A stretch of DNA of 64,000 nucleotides from Verrucomicrobiota bacterium (GTDB lineage: Bacteria > Verrucomicrobiota > Verrucomicrobiia > Verrucomicrobiales > Akkermansiaceae). The translations under genes and the position numbers were made by a program. The notes beneath the pieces are model-generated. The model was not told where the DNA came from, ran no database searches, and saw only the letters and a list, made by a program, of their open reading frames with translations. This document shows positions 45,339 through 55,781 of this stretch, piece after piece. Numbering within the stretch: position 1 is the first letter of the stretch; the number at the start of each line of letters is the position of its first letter. The stretch is taken from the NCBI GenBank assembly GCA_027619375.1, contig JAQCFL010000001.1, positions 1 through 64,000 on the forward strand. Reading direction: 5' to 3'.

Positions 45339-46874
45339 ATGGCGAAATCACCGGTGGTATTGATCATTCGTGACGGCTGGGGGGTGAACCCCGGCGGTCA
45401 GGAAACGGCAGTGAAGGACGGAAATGCGACGCTTTTGGCGAAGACCCCGTTTCACGACGTGATGCTGAAGCAGTATCCGAAGGGGTTTGTGAGCGCTTCG
45501 GGGCTCGATGTGGGGCTGCCGGCCGGGCAAATGGGGAACTCGGAGGTGGGCCACCTCAATCTGGGGGCGGGGCGGGGCGTCTATTAGGACCTGACCCGGA
45601 TCAACAAGGCCATCGAGGACCGGGAACTGGCCTCGAATCCAGTGCTCGTCGATACCTTTGCGAGGGCGGCCGGCAAACGCCTGCATCTGATCGGGTTAGT
45701 TTCCGATGGAGGAGTGCACAGCCATCAGGATCATATCGTGGCTCTCGCCGCGGCGGCGAAGGAAGCGGGGGTGGAGGACATCATGTTGCACGCCATCACC
45801 GACGGGCGGGACACCTCGCCGACCGGCGGGGTGGGATACCTGAGTTCGGTGGAGGATCGATTGGCGAATTACGGGGCGAGGATCGCCACGGTGATTGGGC
45901 GCTACTACGCAATGGATCGCGACAAACGCTGGGAGCGGACCAAGTTGGCGTGGGATGCGATCGTGCTCGGAAAGGGTGAGGTGAAATCCGTATTGTCCAG
46001 TGAGGCGGTTGCCGAGAAATATGCCGAGGCGGACAAGACGGACGAGTTCCTTCCGCCGATGATTTTTTCCGAGGCGAACACGCAACGGGTGCGGGATGGG
46101 GACGTGGTGTTGATGTTCAACTTCCGGGCCGACCGGGTGCGTCAGTTTTCCGAGGCGATCCTGAATCCGGAGTTCGATGGCTTTGACACGGAAGTGAAGC
46201 CGAAGGTGCACTACGTCACGCTGACCGAGTATGACGAGACCTATGGCGTGCCGATTGTCTTCCCCTCGATCTCCTTGGCTCATGTGCTGGGCGAGGTGGT
46301 GTCGGCAGCCGGGAAGAAGCAGCTGCGAATCGCGGAGACGGAGAAGTATCCGCACGTGACCTACTTCTTCAACGGTGGGGTCGAGAAGCAGTTCGCCGGA
46401 GAGGACCGGGTCATTATTCCTTCCCCGAAGGACGTGCCGACCTATGACTACAAGCCGGAGATGAGTGCGCCGGAGGTGACCGCCACGGTGGTCGAAAAGC
46501 TGAAGGATTACGACCTGGTGATTCTGAACTTTGCAAACCCGGACATGGTGGGGCACACCGGGGTGGTGGAGGCGGCCATCAAGGCCGTGGAGACGATCGA
46601 TGGTGCCGTGAAAGCGGTGGTGGAGGAGACGCTGCGACTGGGGGGGAAGTTGTTGATCACGGCGGACCACGGGAACTGTGAGTTTATGCGCAACGCCGAT
46701 GGGTCGCCGAACACCGCCCACACCACGAATTTGGTGCATGCCGTCTACGTGGCGGCGGATGCGGCCGGGAAGAAGGTGCGGGACGGCATCCTGGCCGATG
46801 TGGCACCGACCCTGCTGGCAATGCTTGGCTTGGCGCAGCCCGCCGAGATGACCGGGAAGAGCCTGGTGGAGTAG
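45339..46874 (+). pseudogene. gpmI: 2,3-bisphosphoglycerate-independent phosphoglycerate mutase interrupted by in-frame TAG at 45585-45587
   Basis: ORF 45339..45587 ([13 protein letters not shown]...[20 protein letters not shown]) continues in the same frame as DLTRINKAIEDRELASNPVLVDTF..., the rest of GpmI to 46874. The stop replaces the expected Gln of ...VYQDLTRIN. Called pseudogene provisionally. Confidence 0.85.
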
Positions 46875-46928
46875 GGAAGGGGAACGGCCTGCATCGATTT
46901 TGTCCGCCCGCTTTTGCGGTGATGCCGT

Positions 46929-47162
46929 TCATAGTCGATGATTGAAGTTCATCTTGGCTTTGAGCCGCCGAACCCGTGCAGTAAAACCCTCCGGCTCCGT
47001 CGGTGGAAGCGAGAGCTGGATATATTCGTCCTGCTTCTTGGCAAGGACGGCCCTTTCGAACTGTTCCCAAGTGATGGGCTTCCCAGCAGCATAAATACGT
47101 CCCTCGGCGTCGGCTGTATAGTGTCCTCGCTTGTGGCGCACATTCAGTGGGGCCGTGTCCAA
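46929..47162 (-). CDS. Hypothetical protein (77 aa)
   Basis: ORF with plausible composition (RGHYTADAEGRIYAAGKPITWEQFERAVLAKKQDEYIQLSLPP). Confidence 0.4.
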   Translation of the reverse strand: MDTAPLNVRHKRGHYTADAEGRIYAAGKPITWEQFERAVLAKKQDEYIQLSLPPTEPEGFTARVRRLKAKMNFNHRL

Positions 47163-47334
47163 AACTTGAGATCTCCTGAGGCCAACTGAAATTCAGCCTG
47201 TTGCGCACCTGTGATCACGACATCGAACGTGAAGGCATCCAGGGTCTGATTGGAACAGGCCTTGACGGAGCCGTGCGCAGGGTGGTGTGGGACCCGTGGC
47301 TGACGCTAGTCAGTCACGGTGACCCGATTCGCTC

Positions 47335-47521
47335 TTAGTTTTGGTCGGTGAGGCTTTTCAGGATCCTCTTCGCAAGAAGCTCATTGATCTCACGATGTCT
47401 CGGCACCGGCTCAGATCTTCCTTCCTGATGCAGGATTGTGATAAATATCACGCTTGGCCCCGTGGCGCATCAACTCGCACCCCGCATTCTCTAACTGCCG
47501 GACGAGATCCCTTTTTTTCAA
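47335..47521 (-). pseudogene. hicA: Frameshifted HicA-like toxin
   Basis: TTG start at 47521: (M)KKRDLVRQLENAGCELMRHGAKRDIYHNPASGRKI* to 47411; the remainder EPVPRHREINELLAKRILKSLTDQN* to 47335 is in another frame, giving a full HicA pattern if one nt is removed. Confidence 0.8.
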
Positions 47522-47715
47522 GCGACCTCGATTTCAAGTTCCTCGACCTTCTTGATTCCGGGAATTGGGTCTCCGGAAAATAGGTCATACAAATCCTTCA
47601 AGTGCTGCTTGAGATCTTCCAGCGACTCCCCCTGCGTCCAATGGTCGGGGAAATCATTGAGGTAGCCGAGGAAGGCTCCATCCTTCTCGTGCCAGTGCGT
47701 AAACTTCACTTTCAT
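47518..47715 (-). CDS. hicB: HicB-like antitoxin
   Basis: MKVKFTHWHEKDGAFLGYLNDFPDHWTQGESLEDLKQHLKDLYDLFSGDPIPGIKKVEELEIEVA; HicB-type fold, overlapping the hicA start. Confidence 0.8.
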   Translation of the reverse strand: MKVKFTHWHEKDGAFLGYLNDFPDHWTQGESLEDLKQHLKDLYDLFSGDPIPGIKKVEELEIEVA

Positions 47716-47848
47716 CGATATTCCCAATGTAGCGCATCCCCGGAATTTGTCGATAGCGGACCTTATCCACGTTTATTGTCTAGGATGGTTTCCGGAGCGT
47801 CATCGGCGACGTGCTCGCCCGGGTGGTCTATTTGGAAGGGACGAGACA

Positions 47849-47882
47849 GGTCATCTATGGGGGCTGGTCATCTATGGGGGCT
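47849..47882. repeat. Perfect tandem duplication of a 17-bp unit
   Basis: GGTCATCTATGGGGGCT x2, perfect. Confidence 0.8.
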
Positions 47883-48048
47883 GGCTTTTTCGATGGTCTG
47901 TTGTTGGGACAGGGGCTGGAGGGCAAGCTGTTTTTGTTTGGTGAAATTCGCGTTTATTTTCCCGTCAGGAAGGCCTGATACTATCGTCATTTTAACAAGC
48001 TGAGAGGTGCTTGCTTTCCGGTTCTCCGAGTGGTCTAGGTGAGGGGAT

Positions 48049-48432
48049 ATGAAAACTGCATTCACCCTATTTGCTGTGTTTTCCTGCGTGCTTTCCACCT
48101 CCGCCCTGGCGGATGGATGGAAGACCCTCGCGGGATTCAATGACTCCGTGATCCTGAAAAAAGGGGAGACGGCGTTCATCGTTTCCGTTTCGGAAGAGAT
48201 GGTCGTGCAATACGACAAGGACGCCTCCTGGCCGCCACGTCCGGTGCAATTCCGGTTGGGGGCGGATCGGGGCCACCATGGGTTCGGTCAAGGGAACACC
48301 GCATTCGGCAAACGCGCGGCGGTGGCCCCGACGGCGAGGAGTCCGTTTCCGCTCAGTGGTCCCTGCAAAATCTCCGTGAAGACCAACGGGGTGGTGACCA
48401 TGAACGTGGTGTCCGCTGGTTCGGGCCAATAA
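48049..48432 (+). CDS. Hypothetical secreted protein
   Basis: Signal peptide MKTAFTLFAVFSCVLSTSALADG; 127 aa; followed by a strong terminator. Confidence 0.6.
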   Translation: MKTAFTLFAVFSCVLSTSALADGWKTLAGFNDSVILKKGETAFIVSVSEEMVVQYDKDASWPPRPVQFRLGADRGHHGFGQGNTAFGKRAAVAPTARSPFPLSGPCKISVKTNGVVTMNVVSAGSGQ

Positions 48433-48461
48433 GAGAGCCGCAGAGATCTCCAGAAAACGAG

Positions 48462-48497
48462 CCGGGGCACCTTCGAGAAGGTGCCCCGGTTTCTTGT
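48462..48497 (+). terminator. Rho-independent terminator
   Basis: CCGGGGCACCTTC-GA-GAAGGTGCCCCGG followed by TTTCTTGT. Confidence 0.85.
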
Positions 48498-48617
48498 TGA
48501 GTTTGGGCTCCTGGAGCCGCGATCCGCTGGAACTTGGTTTGTGTTGTGTCAGCGTCGCGGGTTGCGGGGCCTGTCGTCGGGGGCTTGACGGATGGGGTGG
48601 GCGGCTATGCAAACAAA

Positions 48618-49712
48618 TCAGTAGTCCTCGACCGGGCTTTGGGTAGGGGTGTCGGGGGGGAGGGAGGCGCCGTCCTCGCCGAGGGTGTCGACGCGGAGTT
48701 TCCAAATGTCGTCGTTGATCTCCGCAAATTTTTCCGCCGAGAATCTGGTGGGTTTGTAGAGGGTCTTCTGGGTGCGGTAGACGCGCTCGAGGGCGTCGGA
48801 AAGAGCGGTGGCGGGAGCCTTTTCGATCTCGGCGAGAGCGAGGGGGGCGGCGGAAAGTTCGTGGCAGAGGAGGGCGAGGTCGCAGCCGGCTTCGATGGCC
48901 ATGCGGGCTGCCTGGGATGTGCCGAATTGCTTGCGGATGGCGCCCATGTCGAGGTCGTCGGTCATGACGAGGCGCTCGTAGCCGAGTTGGTCGCGGAGGA
49001 AGCGGGTGACGATGTTGCGGGAGAGGGAGGAGGGGAGGTTGGGGTGCTCGGGATCGAGGAGAGGGAAGTGGATGTGGGCGAGGAGGATGGTGTCGAGCTC
49101 GGGCATGAGGGCGGTGTAGGGGAGGATGTCGGAGCGCATCAGCTCCTCCTTGCCGGCCCCGACCTGCGGGAGGTCGTGATGGGGATCGAGGGTGGCGCGT
49201 CCACCGGCGGGGAAATGTTTGGCGCAGCCGAGGATGCCCTGCTTGCGTTGGTAGCGGTTGAAGGTGCCGGCGTTGTTGATGACCTCCTGGTCGGTATGGC
49301 CCCAGCAGCGGCCGCGGAGGGCATTGGCGGCACCGGGGTGGTGGTCGATGTCGAGGACCGGGGCGAGGTTCAGGTTGATGCCGAGCATGCGCAACTGCCT
49401 GCCGGCGATCCAGCCGGCCTGCGCGATGAGAGTGGAGTTGCCTTTCGCCCGCAGTTGATCGGCGGAGGGGGGGGAGTGGCCGAAGGGGGCGGTGCGCCAG
49501 ACCCGGCCGCCCTCGTTGTCGATGCAGATGAGGACGTTGGGGCCGCAGAGGTCGCGGAGATCGTCGGTGAGGGTTCGGGTTTGTTCGGGGGAGACGATGT
49601 TGCGGGTGAAGAGGACGAAGCCGCCGGGCATGACGGCGCGGTAGAGCGCGATGTCCTCCGCAGTGAGTTCCGGACCGGGAACGCCGAGGATGAGGAGTTG
49701 GTTGGGGCTCAT
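48618..49712 (-). CDS. nagZ: Beta-N-acetylhexosaminidase, GH3 NagZ-like
   Basis: GGFVLFTRNI; CIDNEGGRVWRTAPFGHSPPSADQL; GCAKHFPAGGRATLDPHHDLPQV; LVMTDDLDMGAI. Confidence 0.88.
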   Translation of the reverse strand: MSPNQLLILGVPGPELTAEDIALYRAVMPGGFVLFTRNIVSPEQTRTLTDDLRDLCGPNVLICIDNEGGRVWRTAPFGHSPPSADQLRAKGNSTLIAQAGWIAGRQLRMLGINLNLAPVLDIDHHPGAANALRGRCWGHTDQEVINNAGTFNRYQRKQGILGCAKHFPAGGRATLDPHHDLPQVGAGKEELMRSDILPYTALMPELDTILLAHIHFPLLDPEHPNLPSSLSRNIVTRFLRDQLGYERLVMTDDLDMGAIRKQFGTSQAARMAIEAGCDLALLCHELSAAPLALAEIEKAPATALSDALERVYRTQKTLYKPTRFSAEKFAEINDDIWKLRVDTLGEDGASLPPDTPTQSPVEDY

Positions 49713-49725
49713 GGTCCGGACCGAA

Positions 49726-51345
49726 TCAGGCTGGAACGGCCGGTTTCATGTCGAGGGCCGCCTTGATGAAGCCCGCGAAGAGGGGGTGCTGCTTGTTGGG
49801 GCGCGACTGGAACTCCGGGTGGAACTGGGCTGCCACAAAGAAGGGGTGCGTGGGGAGTTCCACGATCTCCACCAGTCCCTCGTCGGCGGAGACCGAGGAA
49901 ATGATGAGCCCGGCCTCCTGGATCTGGTCCTGATAATCGGAGTTGAACTCGTAGCGGTGGCGATGGCGCTCCCGAATGCGTTCAGCTCCGCGGTAAAGTT
50001 CGGAGGCCTTGGTGCCGGCGAAGACGATCGACTCGCAGGAACCGAGGCGCATCGTGGCACCGAGGTCGCTGATGCCCTTTTGCTCCTCTTGGAGGCAAAT
50101 GACCGGATGGGGGGAGCTCTTGTCGAACTCGGTGGAGTTGGCCCCGGTCAAACCGCAGACATTCCGGGCATACTCGATGGTGGCCACCTGCATGCCGAGG
50201 CAGATTCCCAAGAAAGGAATGCCCGACTCCCGCGCATACCGAGCGGTCAGGATCTTGCCTTCAATGCCGCGATCTCCAAAGCCGCCGGGGATGAGGATGC
50301 CCTCGACGTCGCCGATGATCTCTGCGGCGTTGGTGGCGTTGATCGTTTCGGAGTCCACGCGGACGATGTTGACCTTGGTGGACCAGTGGACTCCGGCGTG
50401 GATGAGTGATTCGTAGATCGATTTGTAGGCGTCCTGCAGTTCGATATACTTCCCGACCACCGCGATGTTCACCTGGTGCTTGGGGTGGAGGAGGTTCTCG
50501 ACGAAATGTTCCCAATCGGCGAGGTCCGGAGTGGGGGACTCGATGCCGAGGCGATCGACCACGAGGCGGTCGATCTTGTCGCGCCGGAGGTCGAGGGGGC
50601 ATTCGTAGATGGAGTGTTCGACATCGCGGAAGGCGACCACGTTTTTCGCCTCCACGTTGCAGAACATGGCGATCTTGCGGCGGTTGTCCTCGTCGAGTTC
50701 GTGCTCGGTGCGGCAGATGATGATGTCGGGCTGGATCCCGATCTCGCGCAGCTTGGCGACCGACTGTTGGGTCGGTTTGGTTTTGATTTCTCCGGCGGCA
50801 CGAATGAGGGGAAGGAGGGTGACGTGGATGAAGCAGACATTTTCGCGCCCGACCTCGAGGGAGAACTGACGGAGTGCTTCGAGGAAGAGGTGGCCTTCAA
50901 TGTCGCCGACTGTGCCACCGATCTCGGTGATGATGACGTTGACGTCTGGATTCCGCTCGGTGAGTTCGTTGAGGCGCTTTTTGATCTCGTCGGTGACGTG
51001 GGGGATGAACTGCACCGTTTTGCCGAGGTAGTCGCCCCGGCGCTCGCGTTTAATGACATTCTCGAAGACCTGGCCGGAAGTGAGGTTGTTGAACTTGGTG
51101 AGAACGCAGTTGGTGAAGCGCTCGTAGTGGCCGAGATCAAGGTCGGTCTCCGCGCCGTCGTCGAGCACGTAAACCTCGCCATGTTGGAAGGGAGACATCG
51201 TGCCGGGGTCCACGTTGAGGTAGGGATCGAACTTTTGAAGGGTGACCTTGAGGCCACGGTGCTCAAGAAGGGTTCCAATGGATGCGGCGGCCAGGCCCTT
51301 TCCGAGGGAGGAGACCACGCCGCCGGTGACGAAGATGTATTTCAC
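49726..51345 (-). CDS. pyrG: CTP synthase
   Basis: [78 protein letters not shown]-terminal GATase with FLGICLGMQ. Confidence 0.97.
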   Translation of the reverse strand: MKYIFVTGGVVSSLGKGLAAASIGTLLEHRGLKVTLQKFDPYLNVDPGTMSPFQHGEVYVLDDGAETDLDLGHYERFTNCVLTKFNNLTSGQVFENVIKRERRGDYLGKTVQFIPHVTDEIKKRLNELTERNPDVNVIITEIGGTVGDIEGHLFLEALRQFSLEVGRENVCFIHVTLLPLIRAAGEIKTKPTQQSVAKLREIGIQPDIIICRTEHELDEDNRRKIAMFCNVEAKNVVAFRDVEHSIYECPLDLRRDKIDRLVVDRLGIESPTPDLADWEHFVENLLHPKHQVNIAVVGKYIELQDAYKSIYESLIHAGVHWSTKVNIVRVDSETINATNAAEIIGDVEGILIPGGFGDRGIEGKILTARYARESGIPFLGICLGMQVATIEYARNVCGLTGANSTEFDKSSPHPVICLQEEQKGISDLGATMRLGSCESIVFAGTKASELYRGAERIRERHRHRYEFNSDYQDQIQEAGLIISSVSADEGLVEIVELPTHPFFVAAQFHPEFQSRPNKQHPLFAGFIKAALDMKPAVPA

Positions 51346-51352
51346 GCGAGGA

Positions 51353-52165
51353 TTACTGGGTATTCAGGGTTTGCTGTAGGAGGAGGGATTCGATGAGGGG
51401 TATTTGATCCGGGCTGTCGAGACCGATCGCTTCGTGTGGCGTGACCACCACCCGAATGCGGATGCCGTTCTCGAGAGCGCGGAGTTGTTCGAGTCCTTCG
51501 GTCTGCTCCAGAAGGCTGGGAGGCCAGAGCACGAAATTCCCGAGAAAGTCGCAGCGGTATCCGTAGAGTCCGACGTGACGGTAGAGCACCAGACCTTCCG
51601 GTCGGGATCGACGGTGGGGGATGGCGCTGCGGGAAAAGTAGAGGGCGTCGCCATCATTATCGAGAACCACTTTCACGATATTCGGGTCGTCCATCTGGGA
51701 CTGGTCGGTGATGGGGTTGGCGGCGGTGATCATGGCGAGGTCCGGGGACTGCGTCATGATCAGGGCGAGGTCGTCGACGAGGGCGGGATCGAGGAGGGGT
51801 TCGTCGCCCTGGATGTTGAAGACGTGGGTGAGGCCGGAAAACCGTGCGGCGGCCTCGGCGATGCGGTCGGTGCCGGAGGGATGGCCCGGCGAGGTCATGA
51901 CGACCTCCGCGCCAAATCCTTGGGCGGCGTCGCGGATGCGTTCGTCGTCGGTGGCGATGAGGACTGCATCAAGTCGTTCGCACTTCAGGGCCTGCTCGAA
52001 GACATGCTGCAGGAGCGGTTTTCCGGCGAGGAGGTGGAGGGGCTTTCCGGGGAAGCGGGAGGATCCCCATCGGGCGGGGATGATTCCAGCGATGCGTGCT
52101 GTGCTTCCCACTTGTGACACCTTGCGAACGTTACGGGACAGTAACGAGCCACCAAGGTCCGACAA
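51353..52165 (-). CDS. kdsB: 3-deoxy-manno-octulosonate cytidylyltransferase
   Basis: [36 protein letters not shown]...[19 protein letters not shown]...[18 protein letters not shown]; true start may be internal. Confidence 0.92.
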   Translation of the reverse strand: MSDLGGSLLSRNVRKVSQVGSTARIAGIIPARWGSSRFPGKPLHLLAGKPLLQHVFEQALKCERLDAVLIATDDERIRDAAQGFGAEVVMTSPGHPSGTDRIAEAAARFSGLTHVFNIQGDEPLLDPALVDDLALIMTQSPDLAMITAANPITDQSQMDDPNIVKVVLDNDGDALYFSRSAIPHRRSRPEGLVLYRHVGLYGYRCDFLGNFVLWPPSLLEQTEGLEQLRALENGIRIRVVVTPHEAIGLDSPDQIPLIESLLLQQTLNTQ

Positions 52166-52247
52166 GACAATTGAACCGGTCGGAACAATTTTCCAAGGAG
52201 TGGTCGACGGCGCGAAGAAACGACTGCTAATCTGCCGCCGCCGCCGA

Positions 52248-53879
52248 ATGAAGGAAGTTCATGAATATTTCACCTGGGTCGATTGGGGCGTGTTGTTCGG
52301 CTACCTGGCCCTGACCACGCTGGTGGGGCATCTCATGCGTGGCAAGCAGTCCACCATCAAGGACTTCTTCGCCGGGGGGCGCTCCCTGCCCTGGTTGGCG
52401 GTCTGCGGATCGATCATCGCCACGGAAATCAGCGGAGTGACCTTCATCGGGGTTCCCGGGGGGGTCATGGCGGCGGGTGGGGACTTCACCTACATGCTTT
52501 GGGGAATCGGCTCGGTCATGGGACGGGTCATCGTGGGACTGGTGTTCGTCAAGGTGTTCTACGAGGACAACATCTACAGCCCCTACGACTACATGGGGCG
52601 ACGAATCAAGCCGGCCCTGAAGACCCTGGCGACGGTCTTTTTCACGATCGGGTCGATCCTCGGACAGAGTGTGCGGGTGCTGGTGGCAGCCTTGCCACTG
52701 ATGGTGGTGACCGGCTGGGCCTTCGAGGTGTGCATCCTGATCATCGGGGTATTCGCCATCGGCTGGACCCTGATGGGGGGGATGCGGACCGTCATTTGGA
52801 CCGATGTGATGCAGTTTTGCCTGTTTGTGGTGGGGGGCTTGATCGCCTTGTTCTGGATGGTGGGTCATTTGGACGGCGGCTGGAGCGAGTTCAGGCAGGT
52901 CGGCGAAGCGGCCGGGAAGTTCCGCATGTGGGACGCCCGATTTGATTGGGGAAACTGGGGGCCGGAGTTCAAATTCACCTTCTGGGTGGCCATTTTCGCG
53001 GTCCCCTTTCAGAACGTGACGGCCTTCGGGGTCGATCAGCTCAATGCGCAGCGCATGTTTTGCTGCCGCAATGCACGTGACGCGAGCAAGGCGATCATCT
53101 GGAGTTCCGTGGGGCAGGGGATCACTTACCTGATGTTGCTGGTGGGAGCGGGGCTTTTTGCCTGGTATGCGACCCATCCGCCGGAGGGAGCCATCGCGGA
53201 CGCGCTGAATTTCGACAGTGAGGGGAACCCGGTCGATGGCGACATCGTCTTCCCGGTCTGGATCGTCACCGAACTTCCCCGGGGCTTGAAGGGGCTGATC
53301 CTGGGCGCGGTCTTTGCGGCGGCCATCTCCAGCCTGGATTCCATCCTCGCGGCGCTGAGCCAAACCACCATTTCCCTCCTTCATAAGACTGATAGCCATG
53401 AGGAAGAGCATGGAGAAGGGCATCGGCAGGAGTATTTGGTGAAGCAGTCCCGGATTTGGGTGGTCGTCTGGGGGGTGGCCCTGACCCTCTTCACTCTGCT
53501 GATGCGCTACGCGAAGGAAGTGGCCGGAATCCCCATTCTGCCCCTGGCCTTTTGGATGACGAGCTACACGATGGGGCCCCTGCTGGGCATGTTTATTTGT
53601 GCCCTGCTCGGAAAGGGCAGTTTCCGGGGCTTGTTGATCGGATCAATCCTGTCCTTCCTCACCGTCGTCTTCATGCGACCCGATATCTGGGTTCTCTTGC
53701 AGGCGGCGGGCATGCCGATCGATTGGCTGGCCAACCTGCCCACTTTTGCCGTGAAAGAGACCAAGGCGGGCAGCGAACTGGTCACGTTGATCGGCACGCA
53801 TTGGGCGTGGCCCCTGACCACGTTCATCACGCTGGGATTTGGCCTGCTCATTCCGCGTCGTGAGACGTCGAATCGTTGA
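52248..53879 (+). CDS. Sodium:solute symporter family (SSS) transporter
   Basis: STIKDFFAGGRSLPWLAVCGSIIATEISGVTFIGVPG plus about 13 hydrophobic segments; ATG 52248 inside the supplied 723-aa ORF. Confidence 0.9.
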   Translation: MKEVHEYFTWVDWGVLFGYLALTTLVGHLMRGKQSTIKDFFAGGRSLPWLAVCGSIIATEISGVTFIGVPGGVMAAGGDFTYMLWGIGSVMGRVIVGLVFVKVFYEDNIYSPYDYMGRRIKPALKTLATVFFTIGSILGQSVRVLVAALPLMVVTGWAFEVCILIIGVFAIGWTLMGGMRTVIWTDVMQFCLFVVGGLIALFWMVGHLDGGWSEFRQVGEAAGKFRMWDARFDWGNWGPEFKFTFWVAIFAVPFQNVTAFGVDQLNAQRMFCCRNARDASKAIIWSSVGQGITYLMLLVGAGLFAWYATHPPEGAIADALNFDSEGNPVDGDIVFPVWIVTELPRGLKGLILGAVFAAAISSLDSILAALSQTTISLLHKTDSHEEEHGEGHRQEYLVKQSRIWVVVWGVALTLFTLLMRYAKEVAGIPILPLAFWMTSYTMGPLLGMFICALLGKGSFRGLLIGSILSFLTVVFMRPDIWVLLQAAGMPIDWLANLPTFAVKETKAGSELVTLIGTHWAWPLTTFITLGFGLLIPRRETSNR

Positions 53880-54139
53880 ATTCTTTGGTGAGGTTAAAGA
53901 GCGACCTTTCCGCTCTAACAATCCGCGATGCGTGGAACCCTTGTGGAATCGCAAAAAGCGAGACGGTGAAAATTTCGTGACAATTGTTTTTGAAACTTTG
54001 CGACACTTCATCCTCTATCGCTGCTGTCTTCGTTGGGGCAATAACGAGAACAACCGGGATGAAAGTCGCCGCCGCATCTGCCCCCGCAGGACCAATAATT
54101 CAATAAATCAAGAACAGATATCGCGGGGATCAGACGACA

Positions 54140-55621
54140 ATGAGTAGAAACGAAGACGGTGGAAGACGGGTCGGAAGCGACGGGGGAGACAGCAATGCGC
54201 TGGTGACGGGGTTGATTTCGGAAGGGGAGGGGGCTGAACGGGACGACTGGAGCAAGGTCACCGCCCTCCTGAAGCGAACCGTCAGCGAAGACGCCTTTCA
54301 GCGCTGGTTCCGGGAGGCAACGCTGGAGCGCACCACCGAGAACACCGCATCGATCATTGTGCCCACCGAGACCCACGTCCTGTGGATCGAGGCCAACTAC
54401 CTTCCCGAACTCACCCAGGCGGTGGGACAGACCCTGGGCACCTTTGGTCGGCCGCGGGTGGTGGCCGGACCGACCGGCTTTGCAGGGGGCGAGCGAGAAG
54501 GGGATGCGAACGGGCAGCTTCCGTTGCTCAATCCTGCCGAGGCCCTGACCCATCCCGCGCTCAGTGACGAGGAATTGGCGCACAGCCGTCGCATGAAGGC
54601 GATCGGACTCAATCAGCTTTACACCTTCGATCACTTCGTGGTGGGGGGAAACAACCAGTTCGCCCACGCGGCGTGCAAGGCCGTCGCTTCGGGGGCGAAG
54701 ACCGCCTACAACCCATTGTTCATTCACGGCGACTCCGGACTCGGCAAGACGCACCTCATGCAGGCCATCGGTCAGGAGGTCCTCCGGGCCCAGCCCGAGG
54801 CCCGCGTTCTCTACCTGACCTGTGAGCGATTCACCAACGAGTTCATCGGCGCAGTGCAGAAGGGGGAGTTGGAAAAATTCCGCCGCCGTTATCGCCGGGC
54901 CGACGTGATGTTGGTGGACGATGTGCAGTTCCTCGTCGGCAAGGAAAAATCACAAGAAGAATTCTTTCACACCTTCAACACCCTATTGGACGGTCAAACG
55001 CAGCTCGTCCTGACCAGTGATCGTCCCGCCTCCGAGATCCAGACACTTGAGCCGCGTTTGGTGACCCGCTTTGAGTGTGGTCTGACCGTGGCGCTTCAAC
55101 CGCCGCAACTCGAAACGCGCATCGCCATTCTCCAGCGCAAGATGGATGAGTGGGAGGTGCGGATTCCCGGCGAGTGGGTGCACTTCATCGCCTCGCGGAT
55201 CCGCAGCAACGTGCGGCGTCTGGAGGGGGCTCTGGTCCGCGTGGCGACCTACAGCTCCCTCGGACACGGAGAACTCTCCACCGAGCGCATTGAAGAGCTC
55301 TTGCGGGACATCCTGCGCGAGGAGGCGGCCGCCAAGGTCTCCATCGACACCATTCAGAAGATGGTGGCCGAATACTTCGACATCCGCCTGGCCGACATGA
55401 CCAGCCGGCGCCGGCCCGCCAACATCGCCTTCCCGCGCCAGATCGCCATGTATCTGAGTCGCAAGCTGACCGGGGGCTCGCTGGTGGAAATTGGCGATGC
55501 TTTTGGTGGTCGGGATCACGGCACCGTCATTCATGCCTGTAAGAAGGTTGAGCAGGTGATGCAGACCGATGAACGAATCCGCCAGACGGTGGCCTCTTTG
55601 GGCGCACGATTGAACCGCTAG
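54140..55621 (+). CDS. dnaA: Chromosomal replication initiator protein DnaA
   Basis: NPLFIHGDSGLGKTHLMQAIGQEVL; DVMLVDDVQFLVGKEKSQEEFFHTFNTL; C-terminal IAMYLSRKLTGGSLVEIGDAFGGRDHGTVIHACKKVE. Confidence 0.97.
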   Translation: MSRNEDGGRRVGSDGGDSNALVTGLISEGEGAERDDWSKVTALLKRTVSEDAFQRWFREATLERTTENTASIIVPTETHVLWIEANYLPELTQAVGQTLGTFGRPRVVAGPTGFAGGEREGDANGQLPLLNPAEALTHPALSDEELAHSRRMKAIGLNQLYTFDHFVVGGNNQFAHAACKAVASGAKTAYNPLFIHGDSGLGKTHLMQAIGQEVLRAQPEARVLYLTCERFTNEFIGAVQKGELEKFRRRYRRADVMLVDDVQFLVGKEKSQEEFFHTFNTLLDGQTQLVLTSDRPASEIQTLEPRLVTRFECGLTVALQPPQLETRIAILQRKMDEWEVRIPGEWVHFIASRIRSNVRRLEGALVRVATYSSLGHGELSTERIEELLRDILREEAAAKVSIDTIQKMVAEYFDIRLADMTSRRRPANIAFPRQIAMYLSRKLTGGSLVEIGDAFGGRDHGTVIHACKKVEQVMQTDERIRQTVASLGARLNR

Positions 55622-55781
55622 ATAAACCACACGCTGGAGGGCGACCACCAGATCAGGTAGGGTTGCTGCCAAACCGGTGATCCCGGTGGTGTTGGGAATG
55701 GTTTGGATTTGTAAAGAATGCTTGCCAATCCGGGATCTGGCCGCAAAATCCGCAGCAACCCGCAATTGGGTGGTATTTCAC

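Noticed and set aside
45585-45587. Genome-wide TAG reassignment as explanation of the gpmI stop
   Set aside because: Several intact genes in this window terminate at TAG in family-appropriate places, so only local explanations remain.
47747-47944. 65-aa ORF across the 17-bp tandem duplication
   Set aside because: Unlikely composition, no recognisable family, lies in a decayed intergenic interval.
53880-54139. Possible oriC upstream of dnaA
   Set aside because: AT-richer stretches exist, but no cluster of TTATCCACA-type DnaA boxes was found by eye here or between dnaA and dnaN; needs a skew plot.
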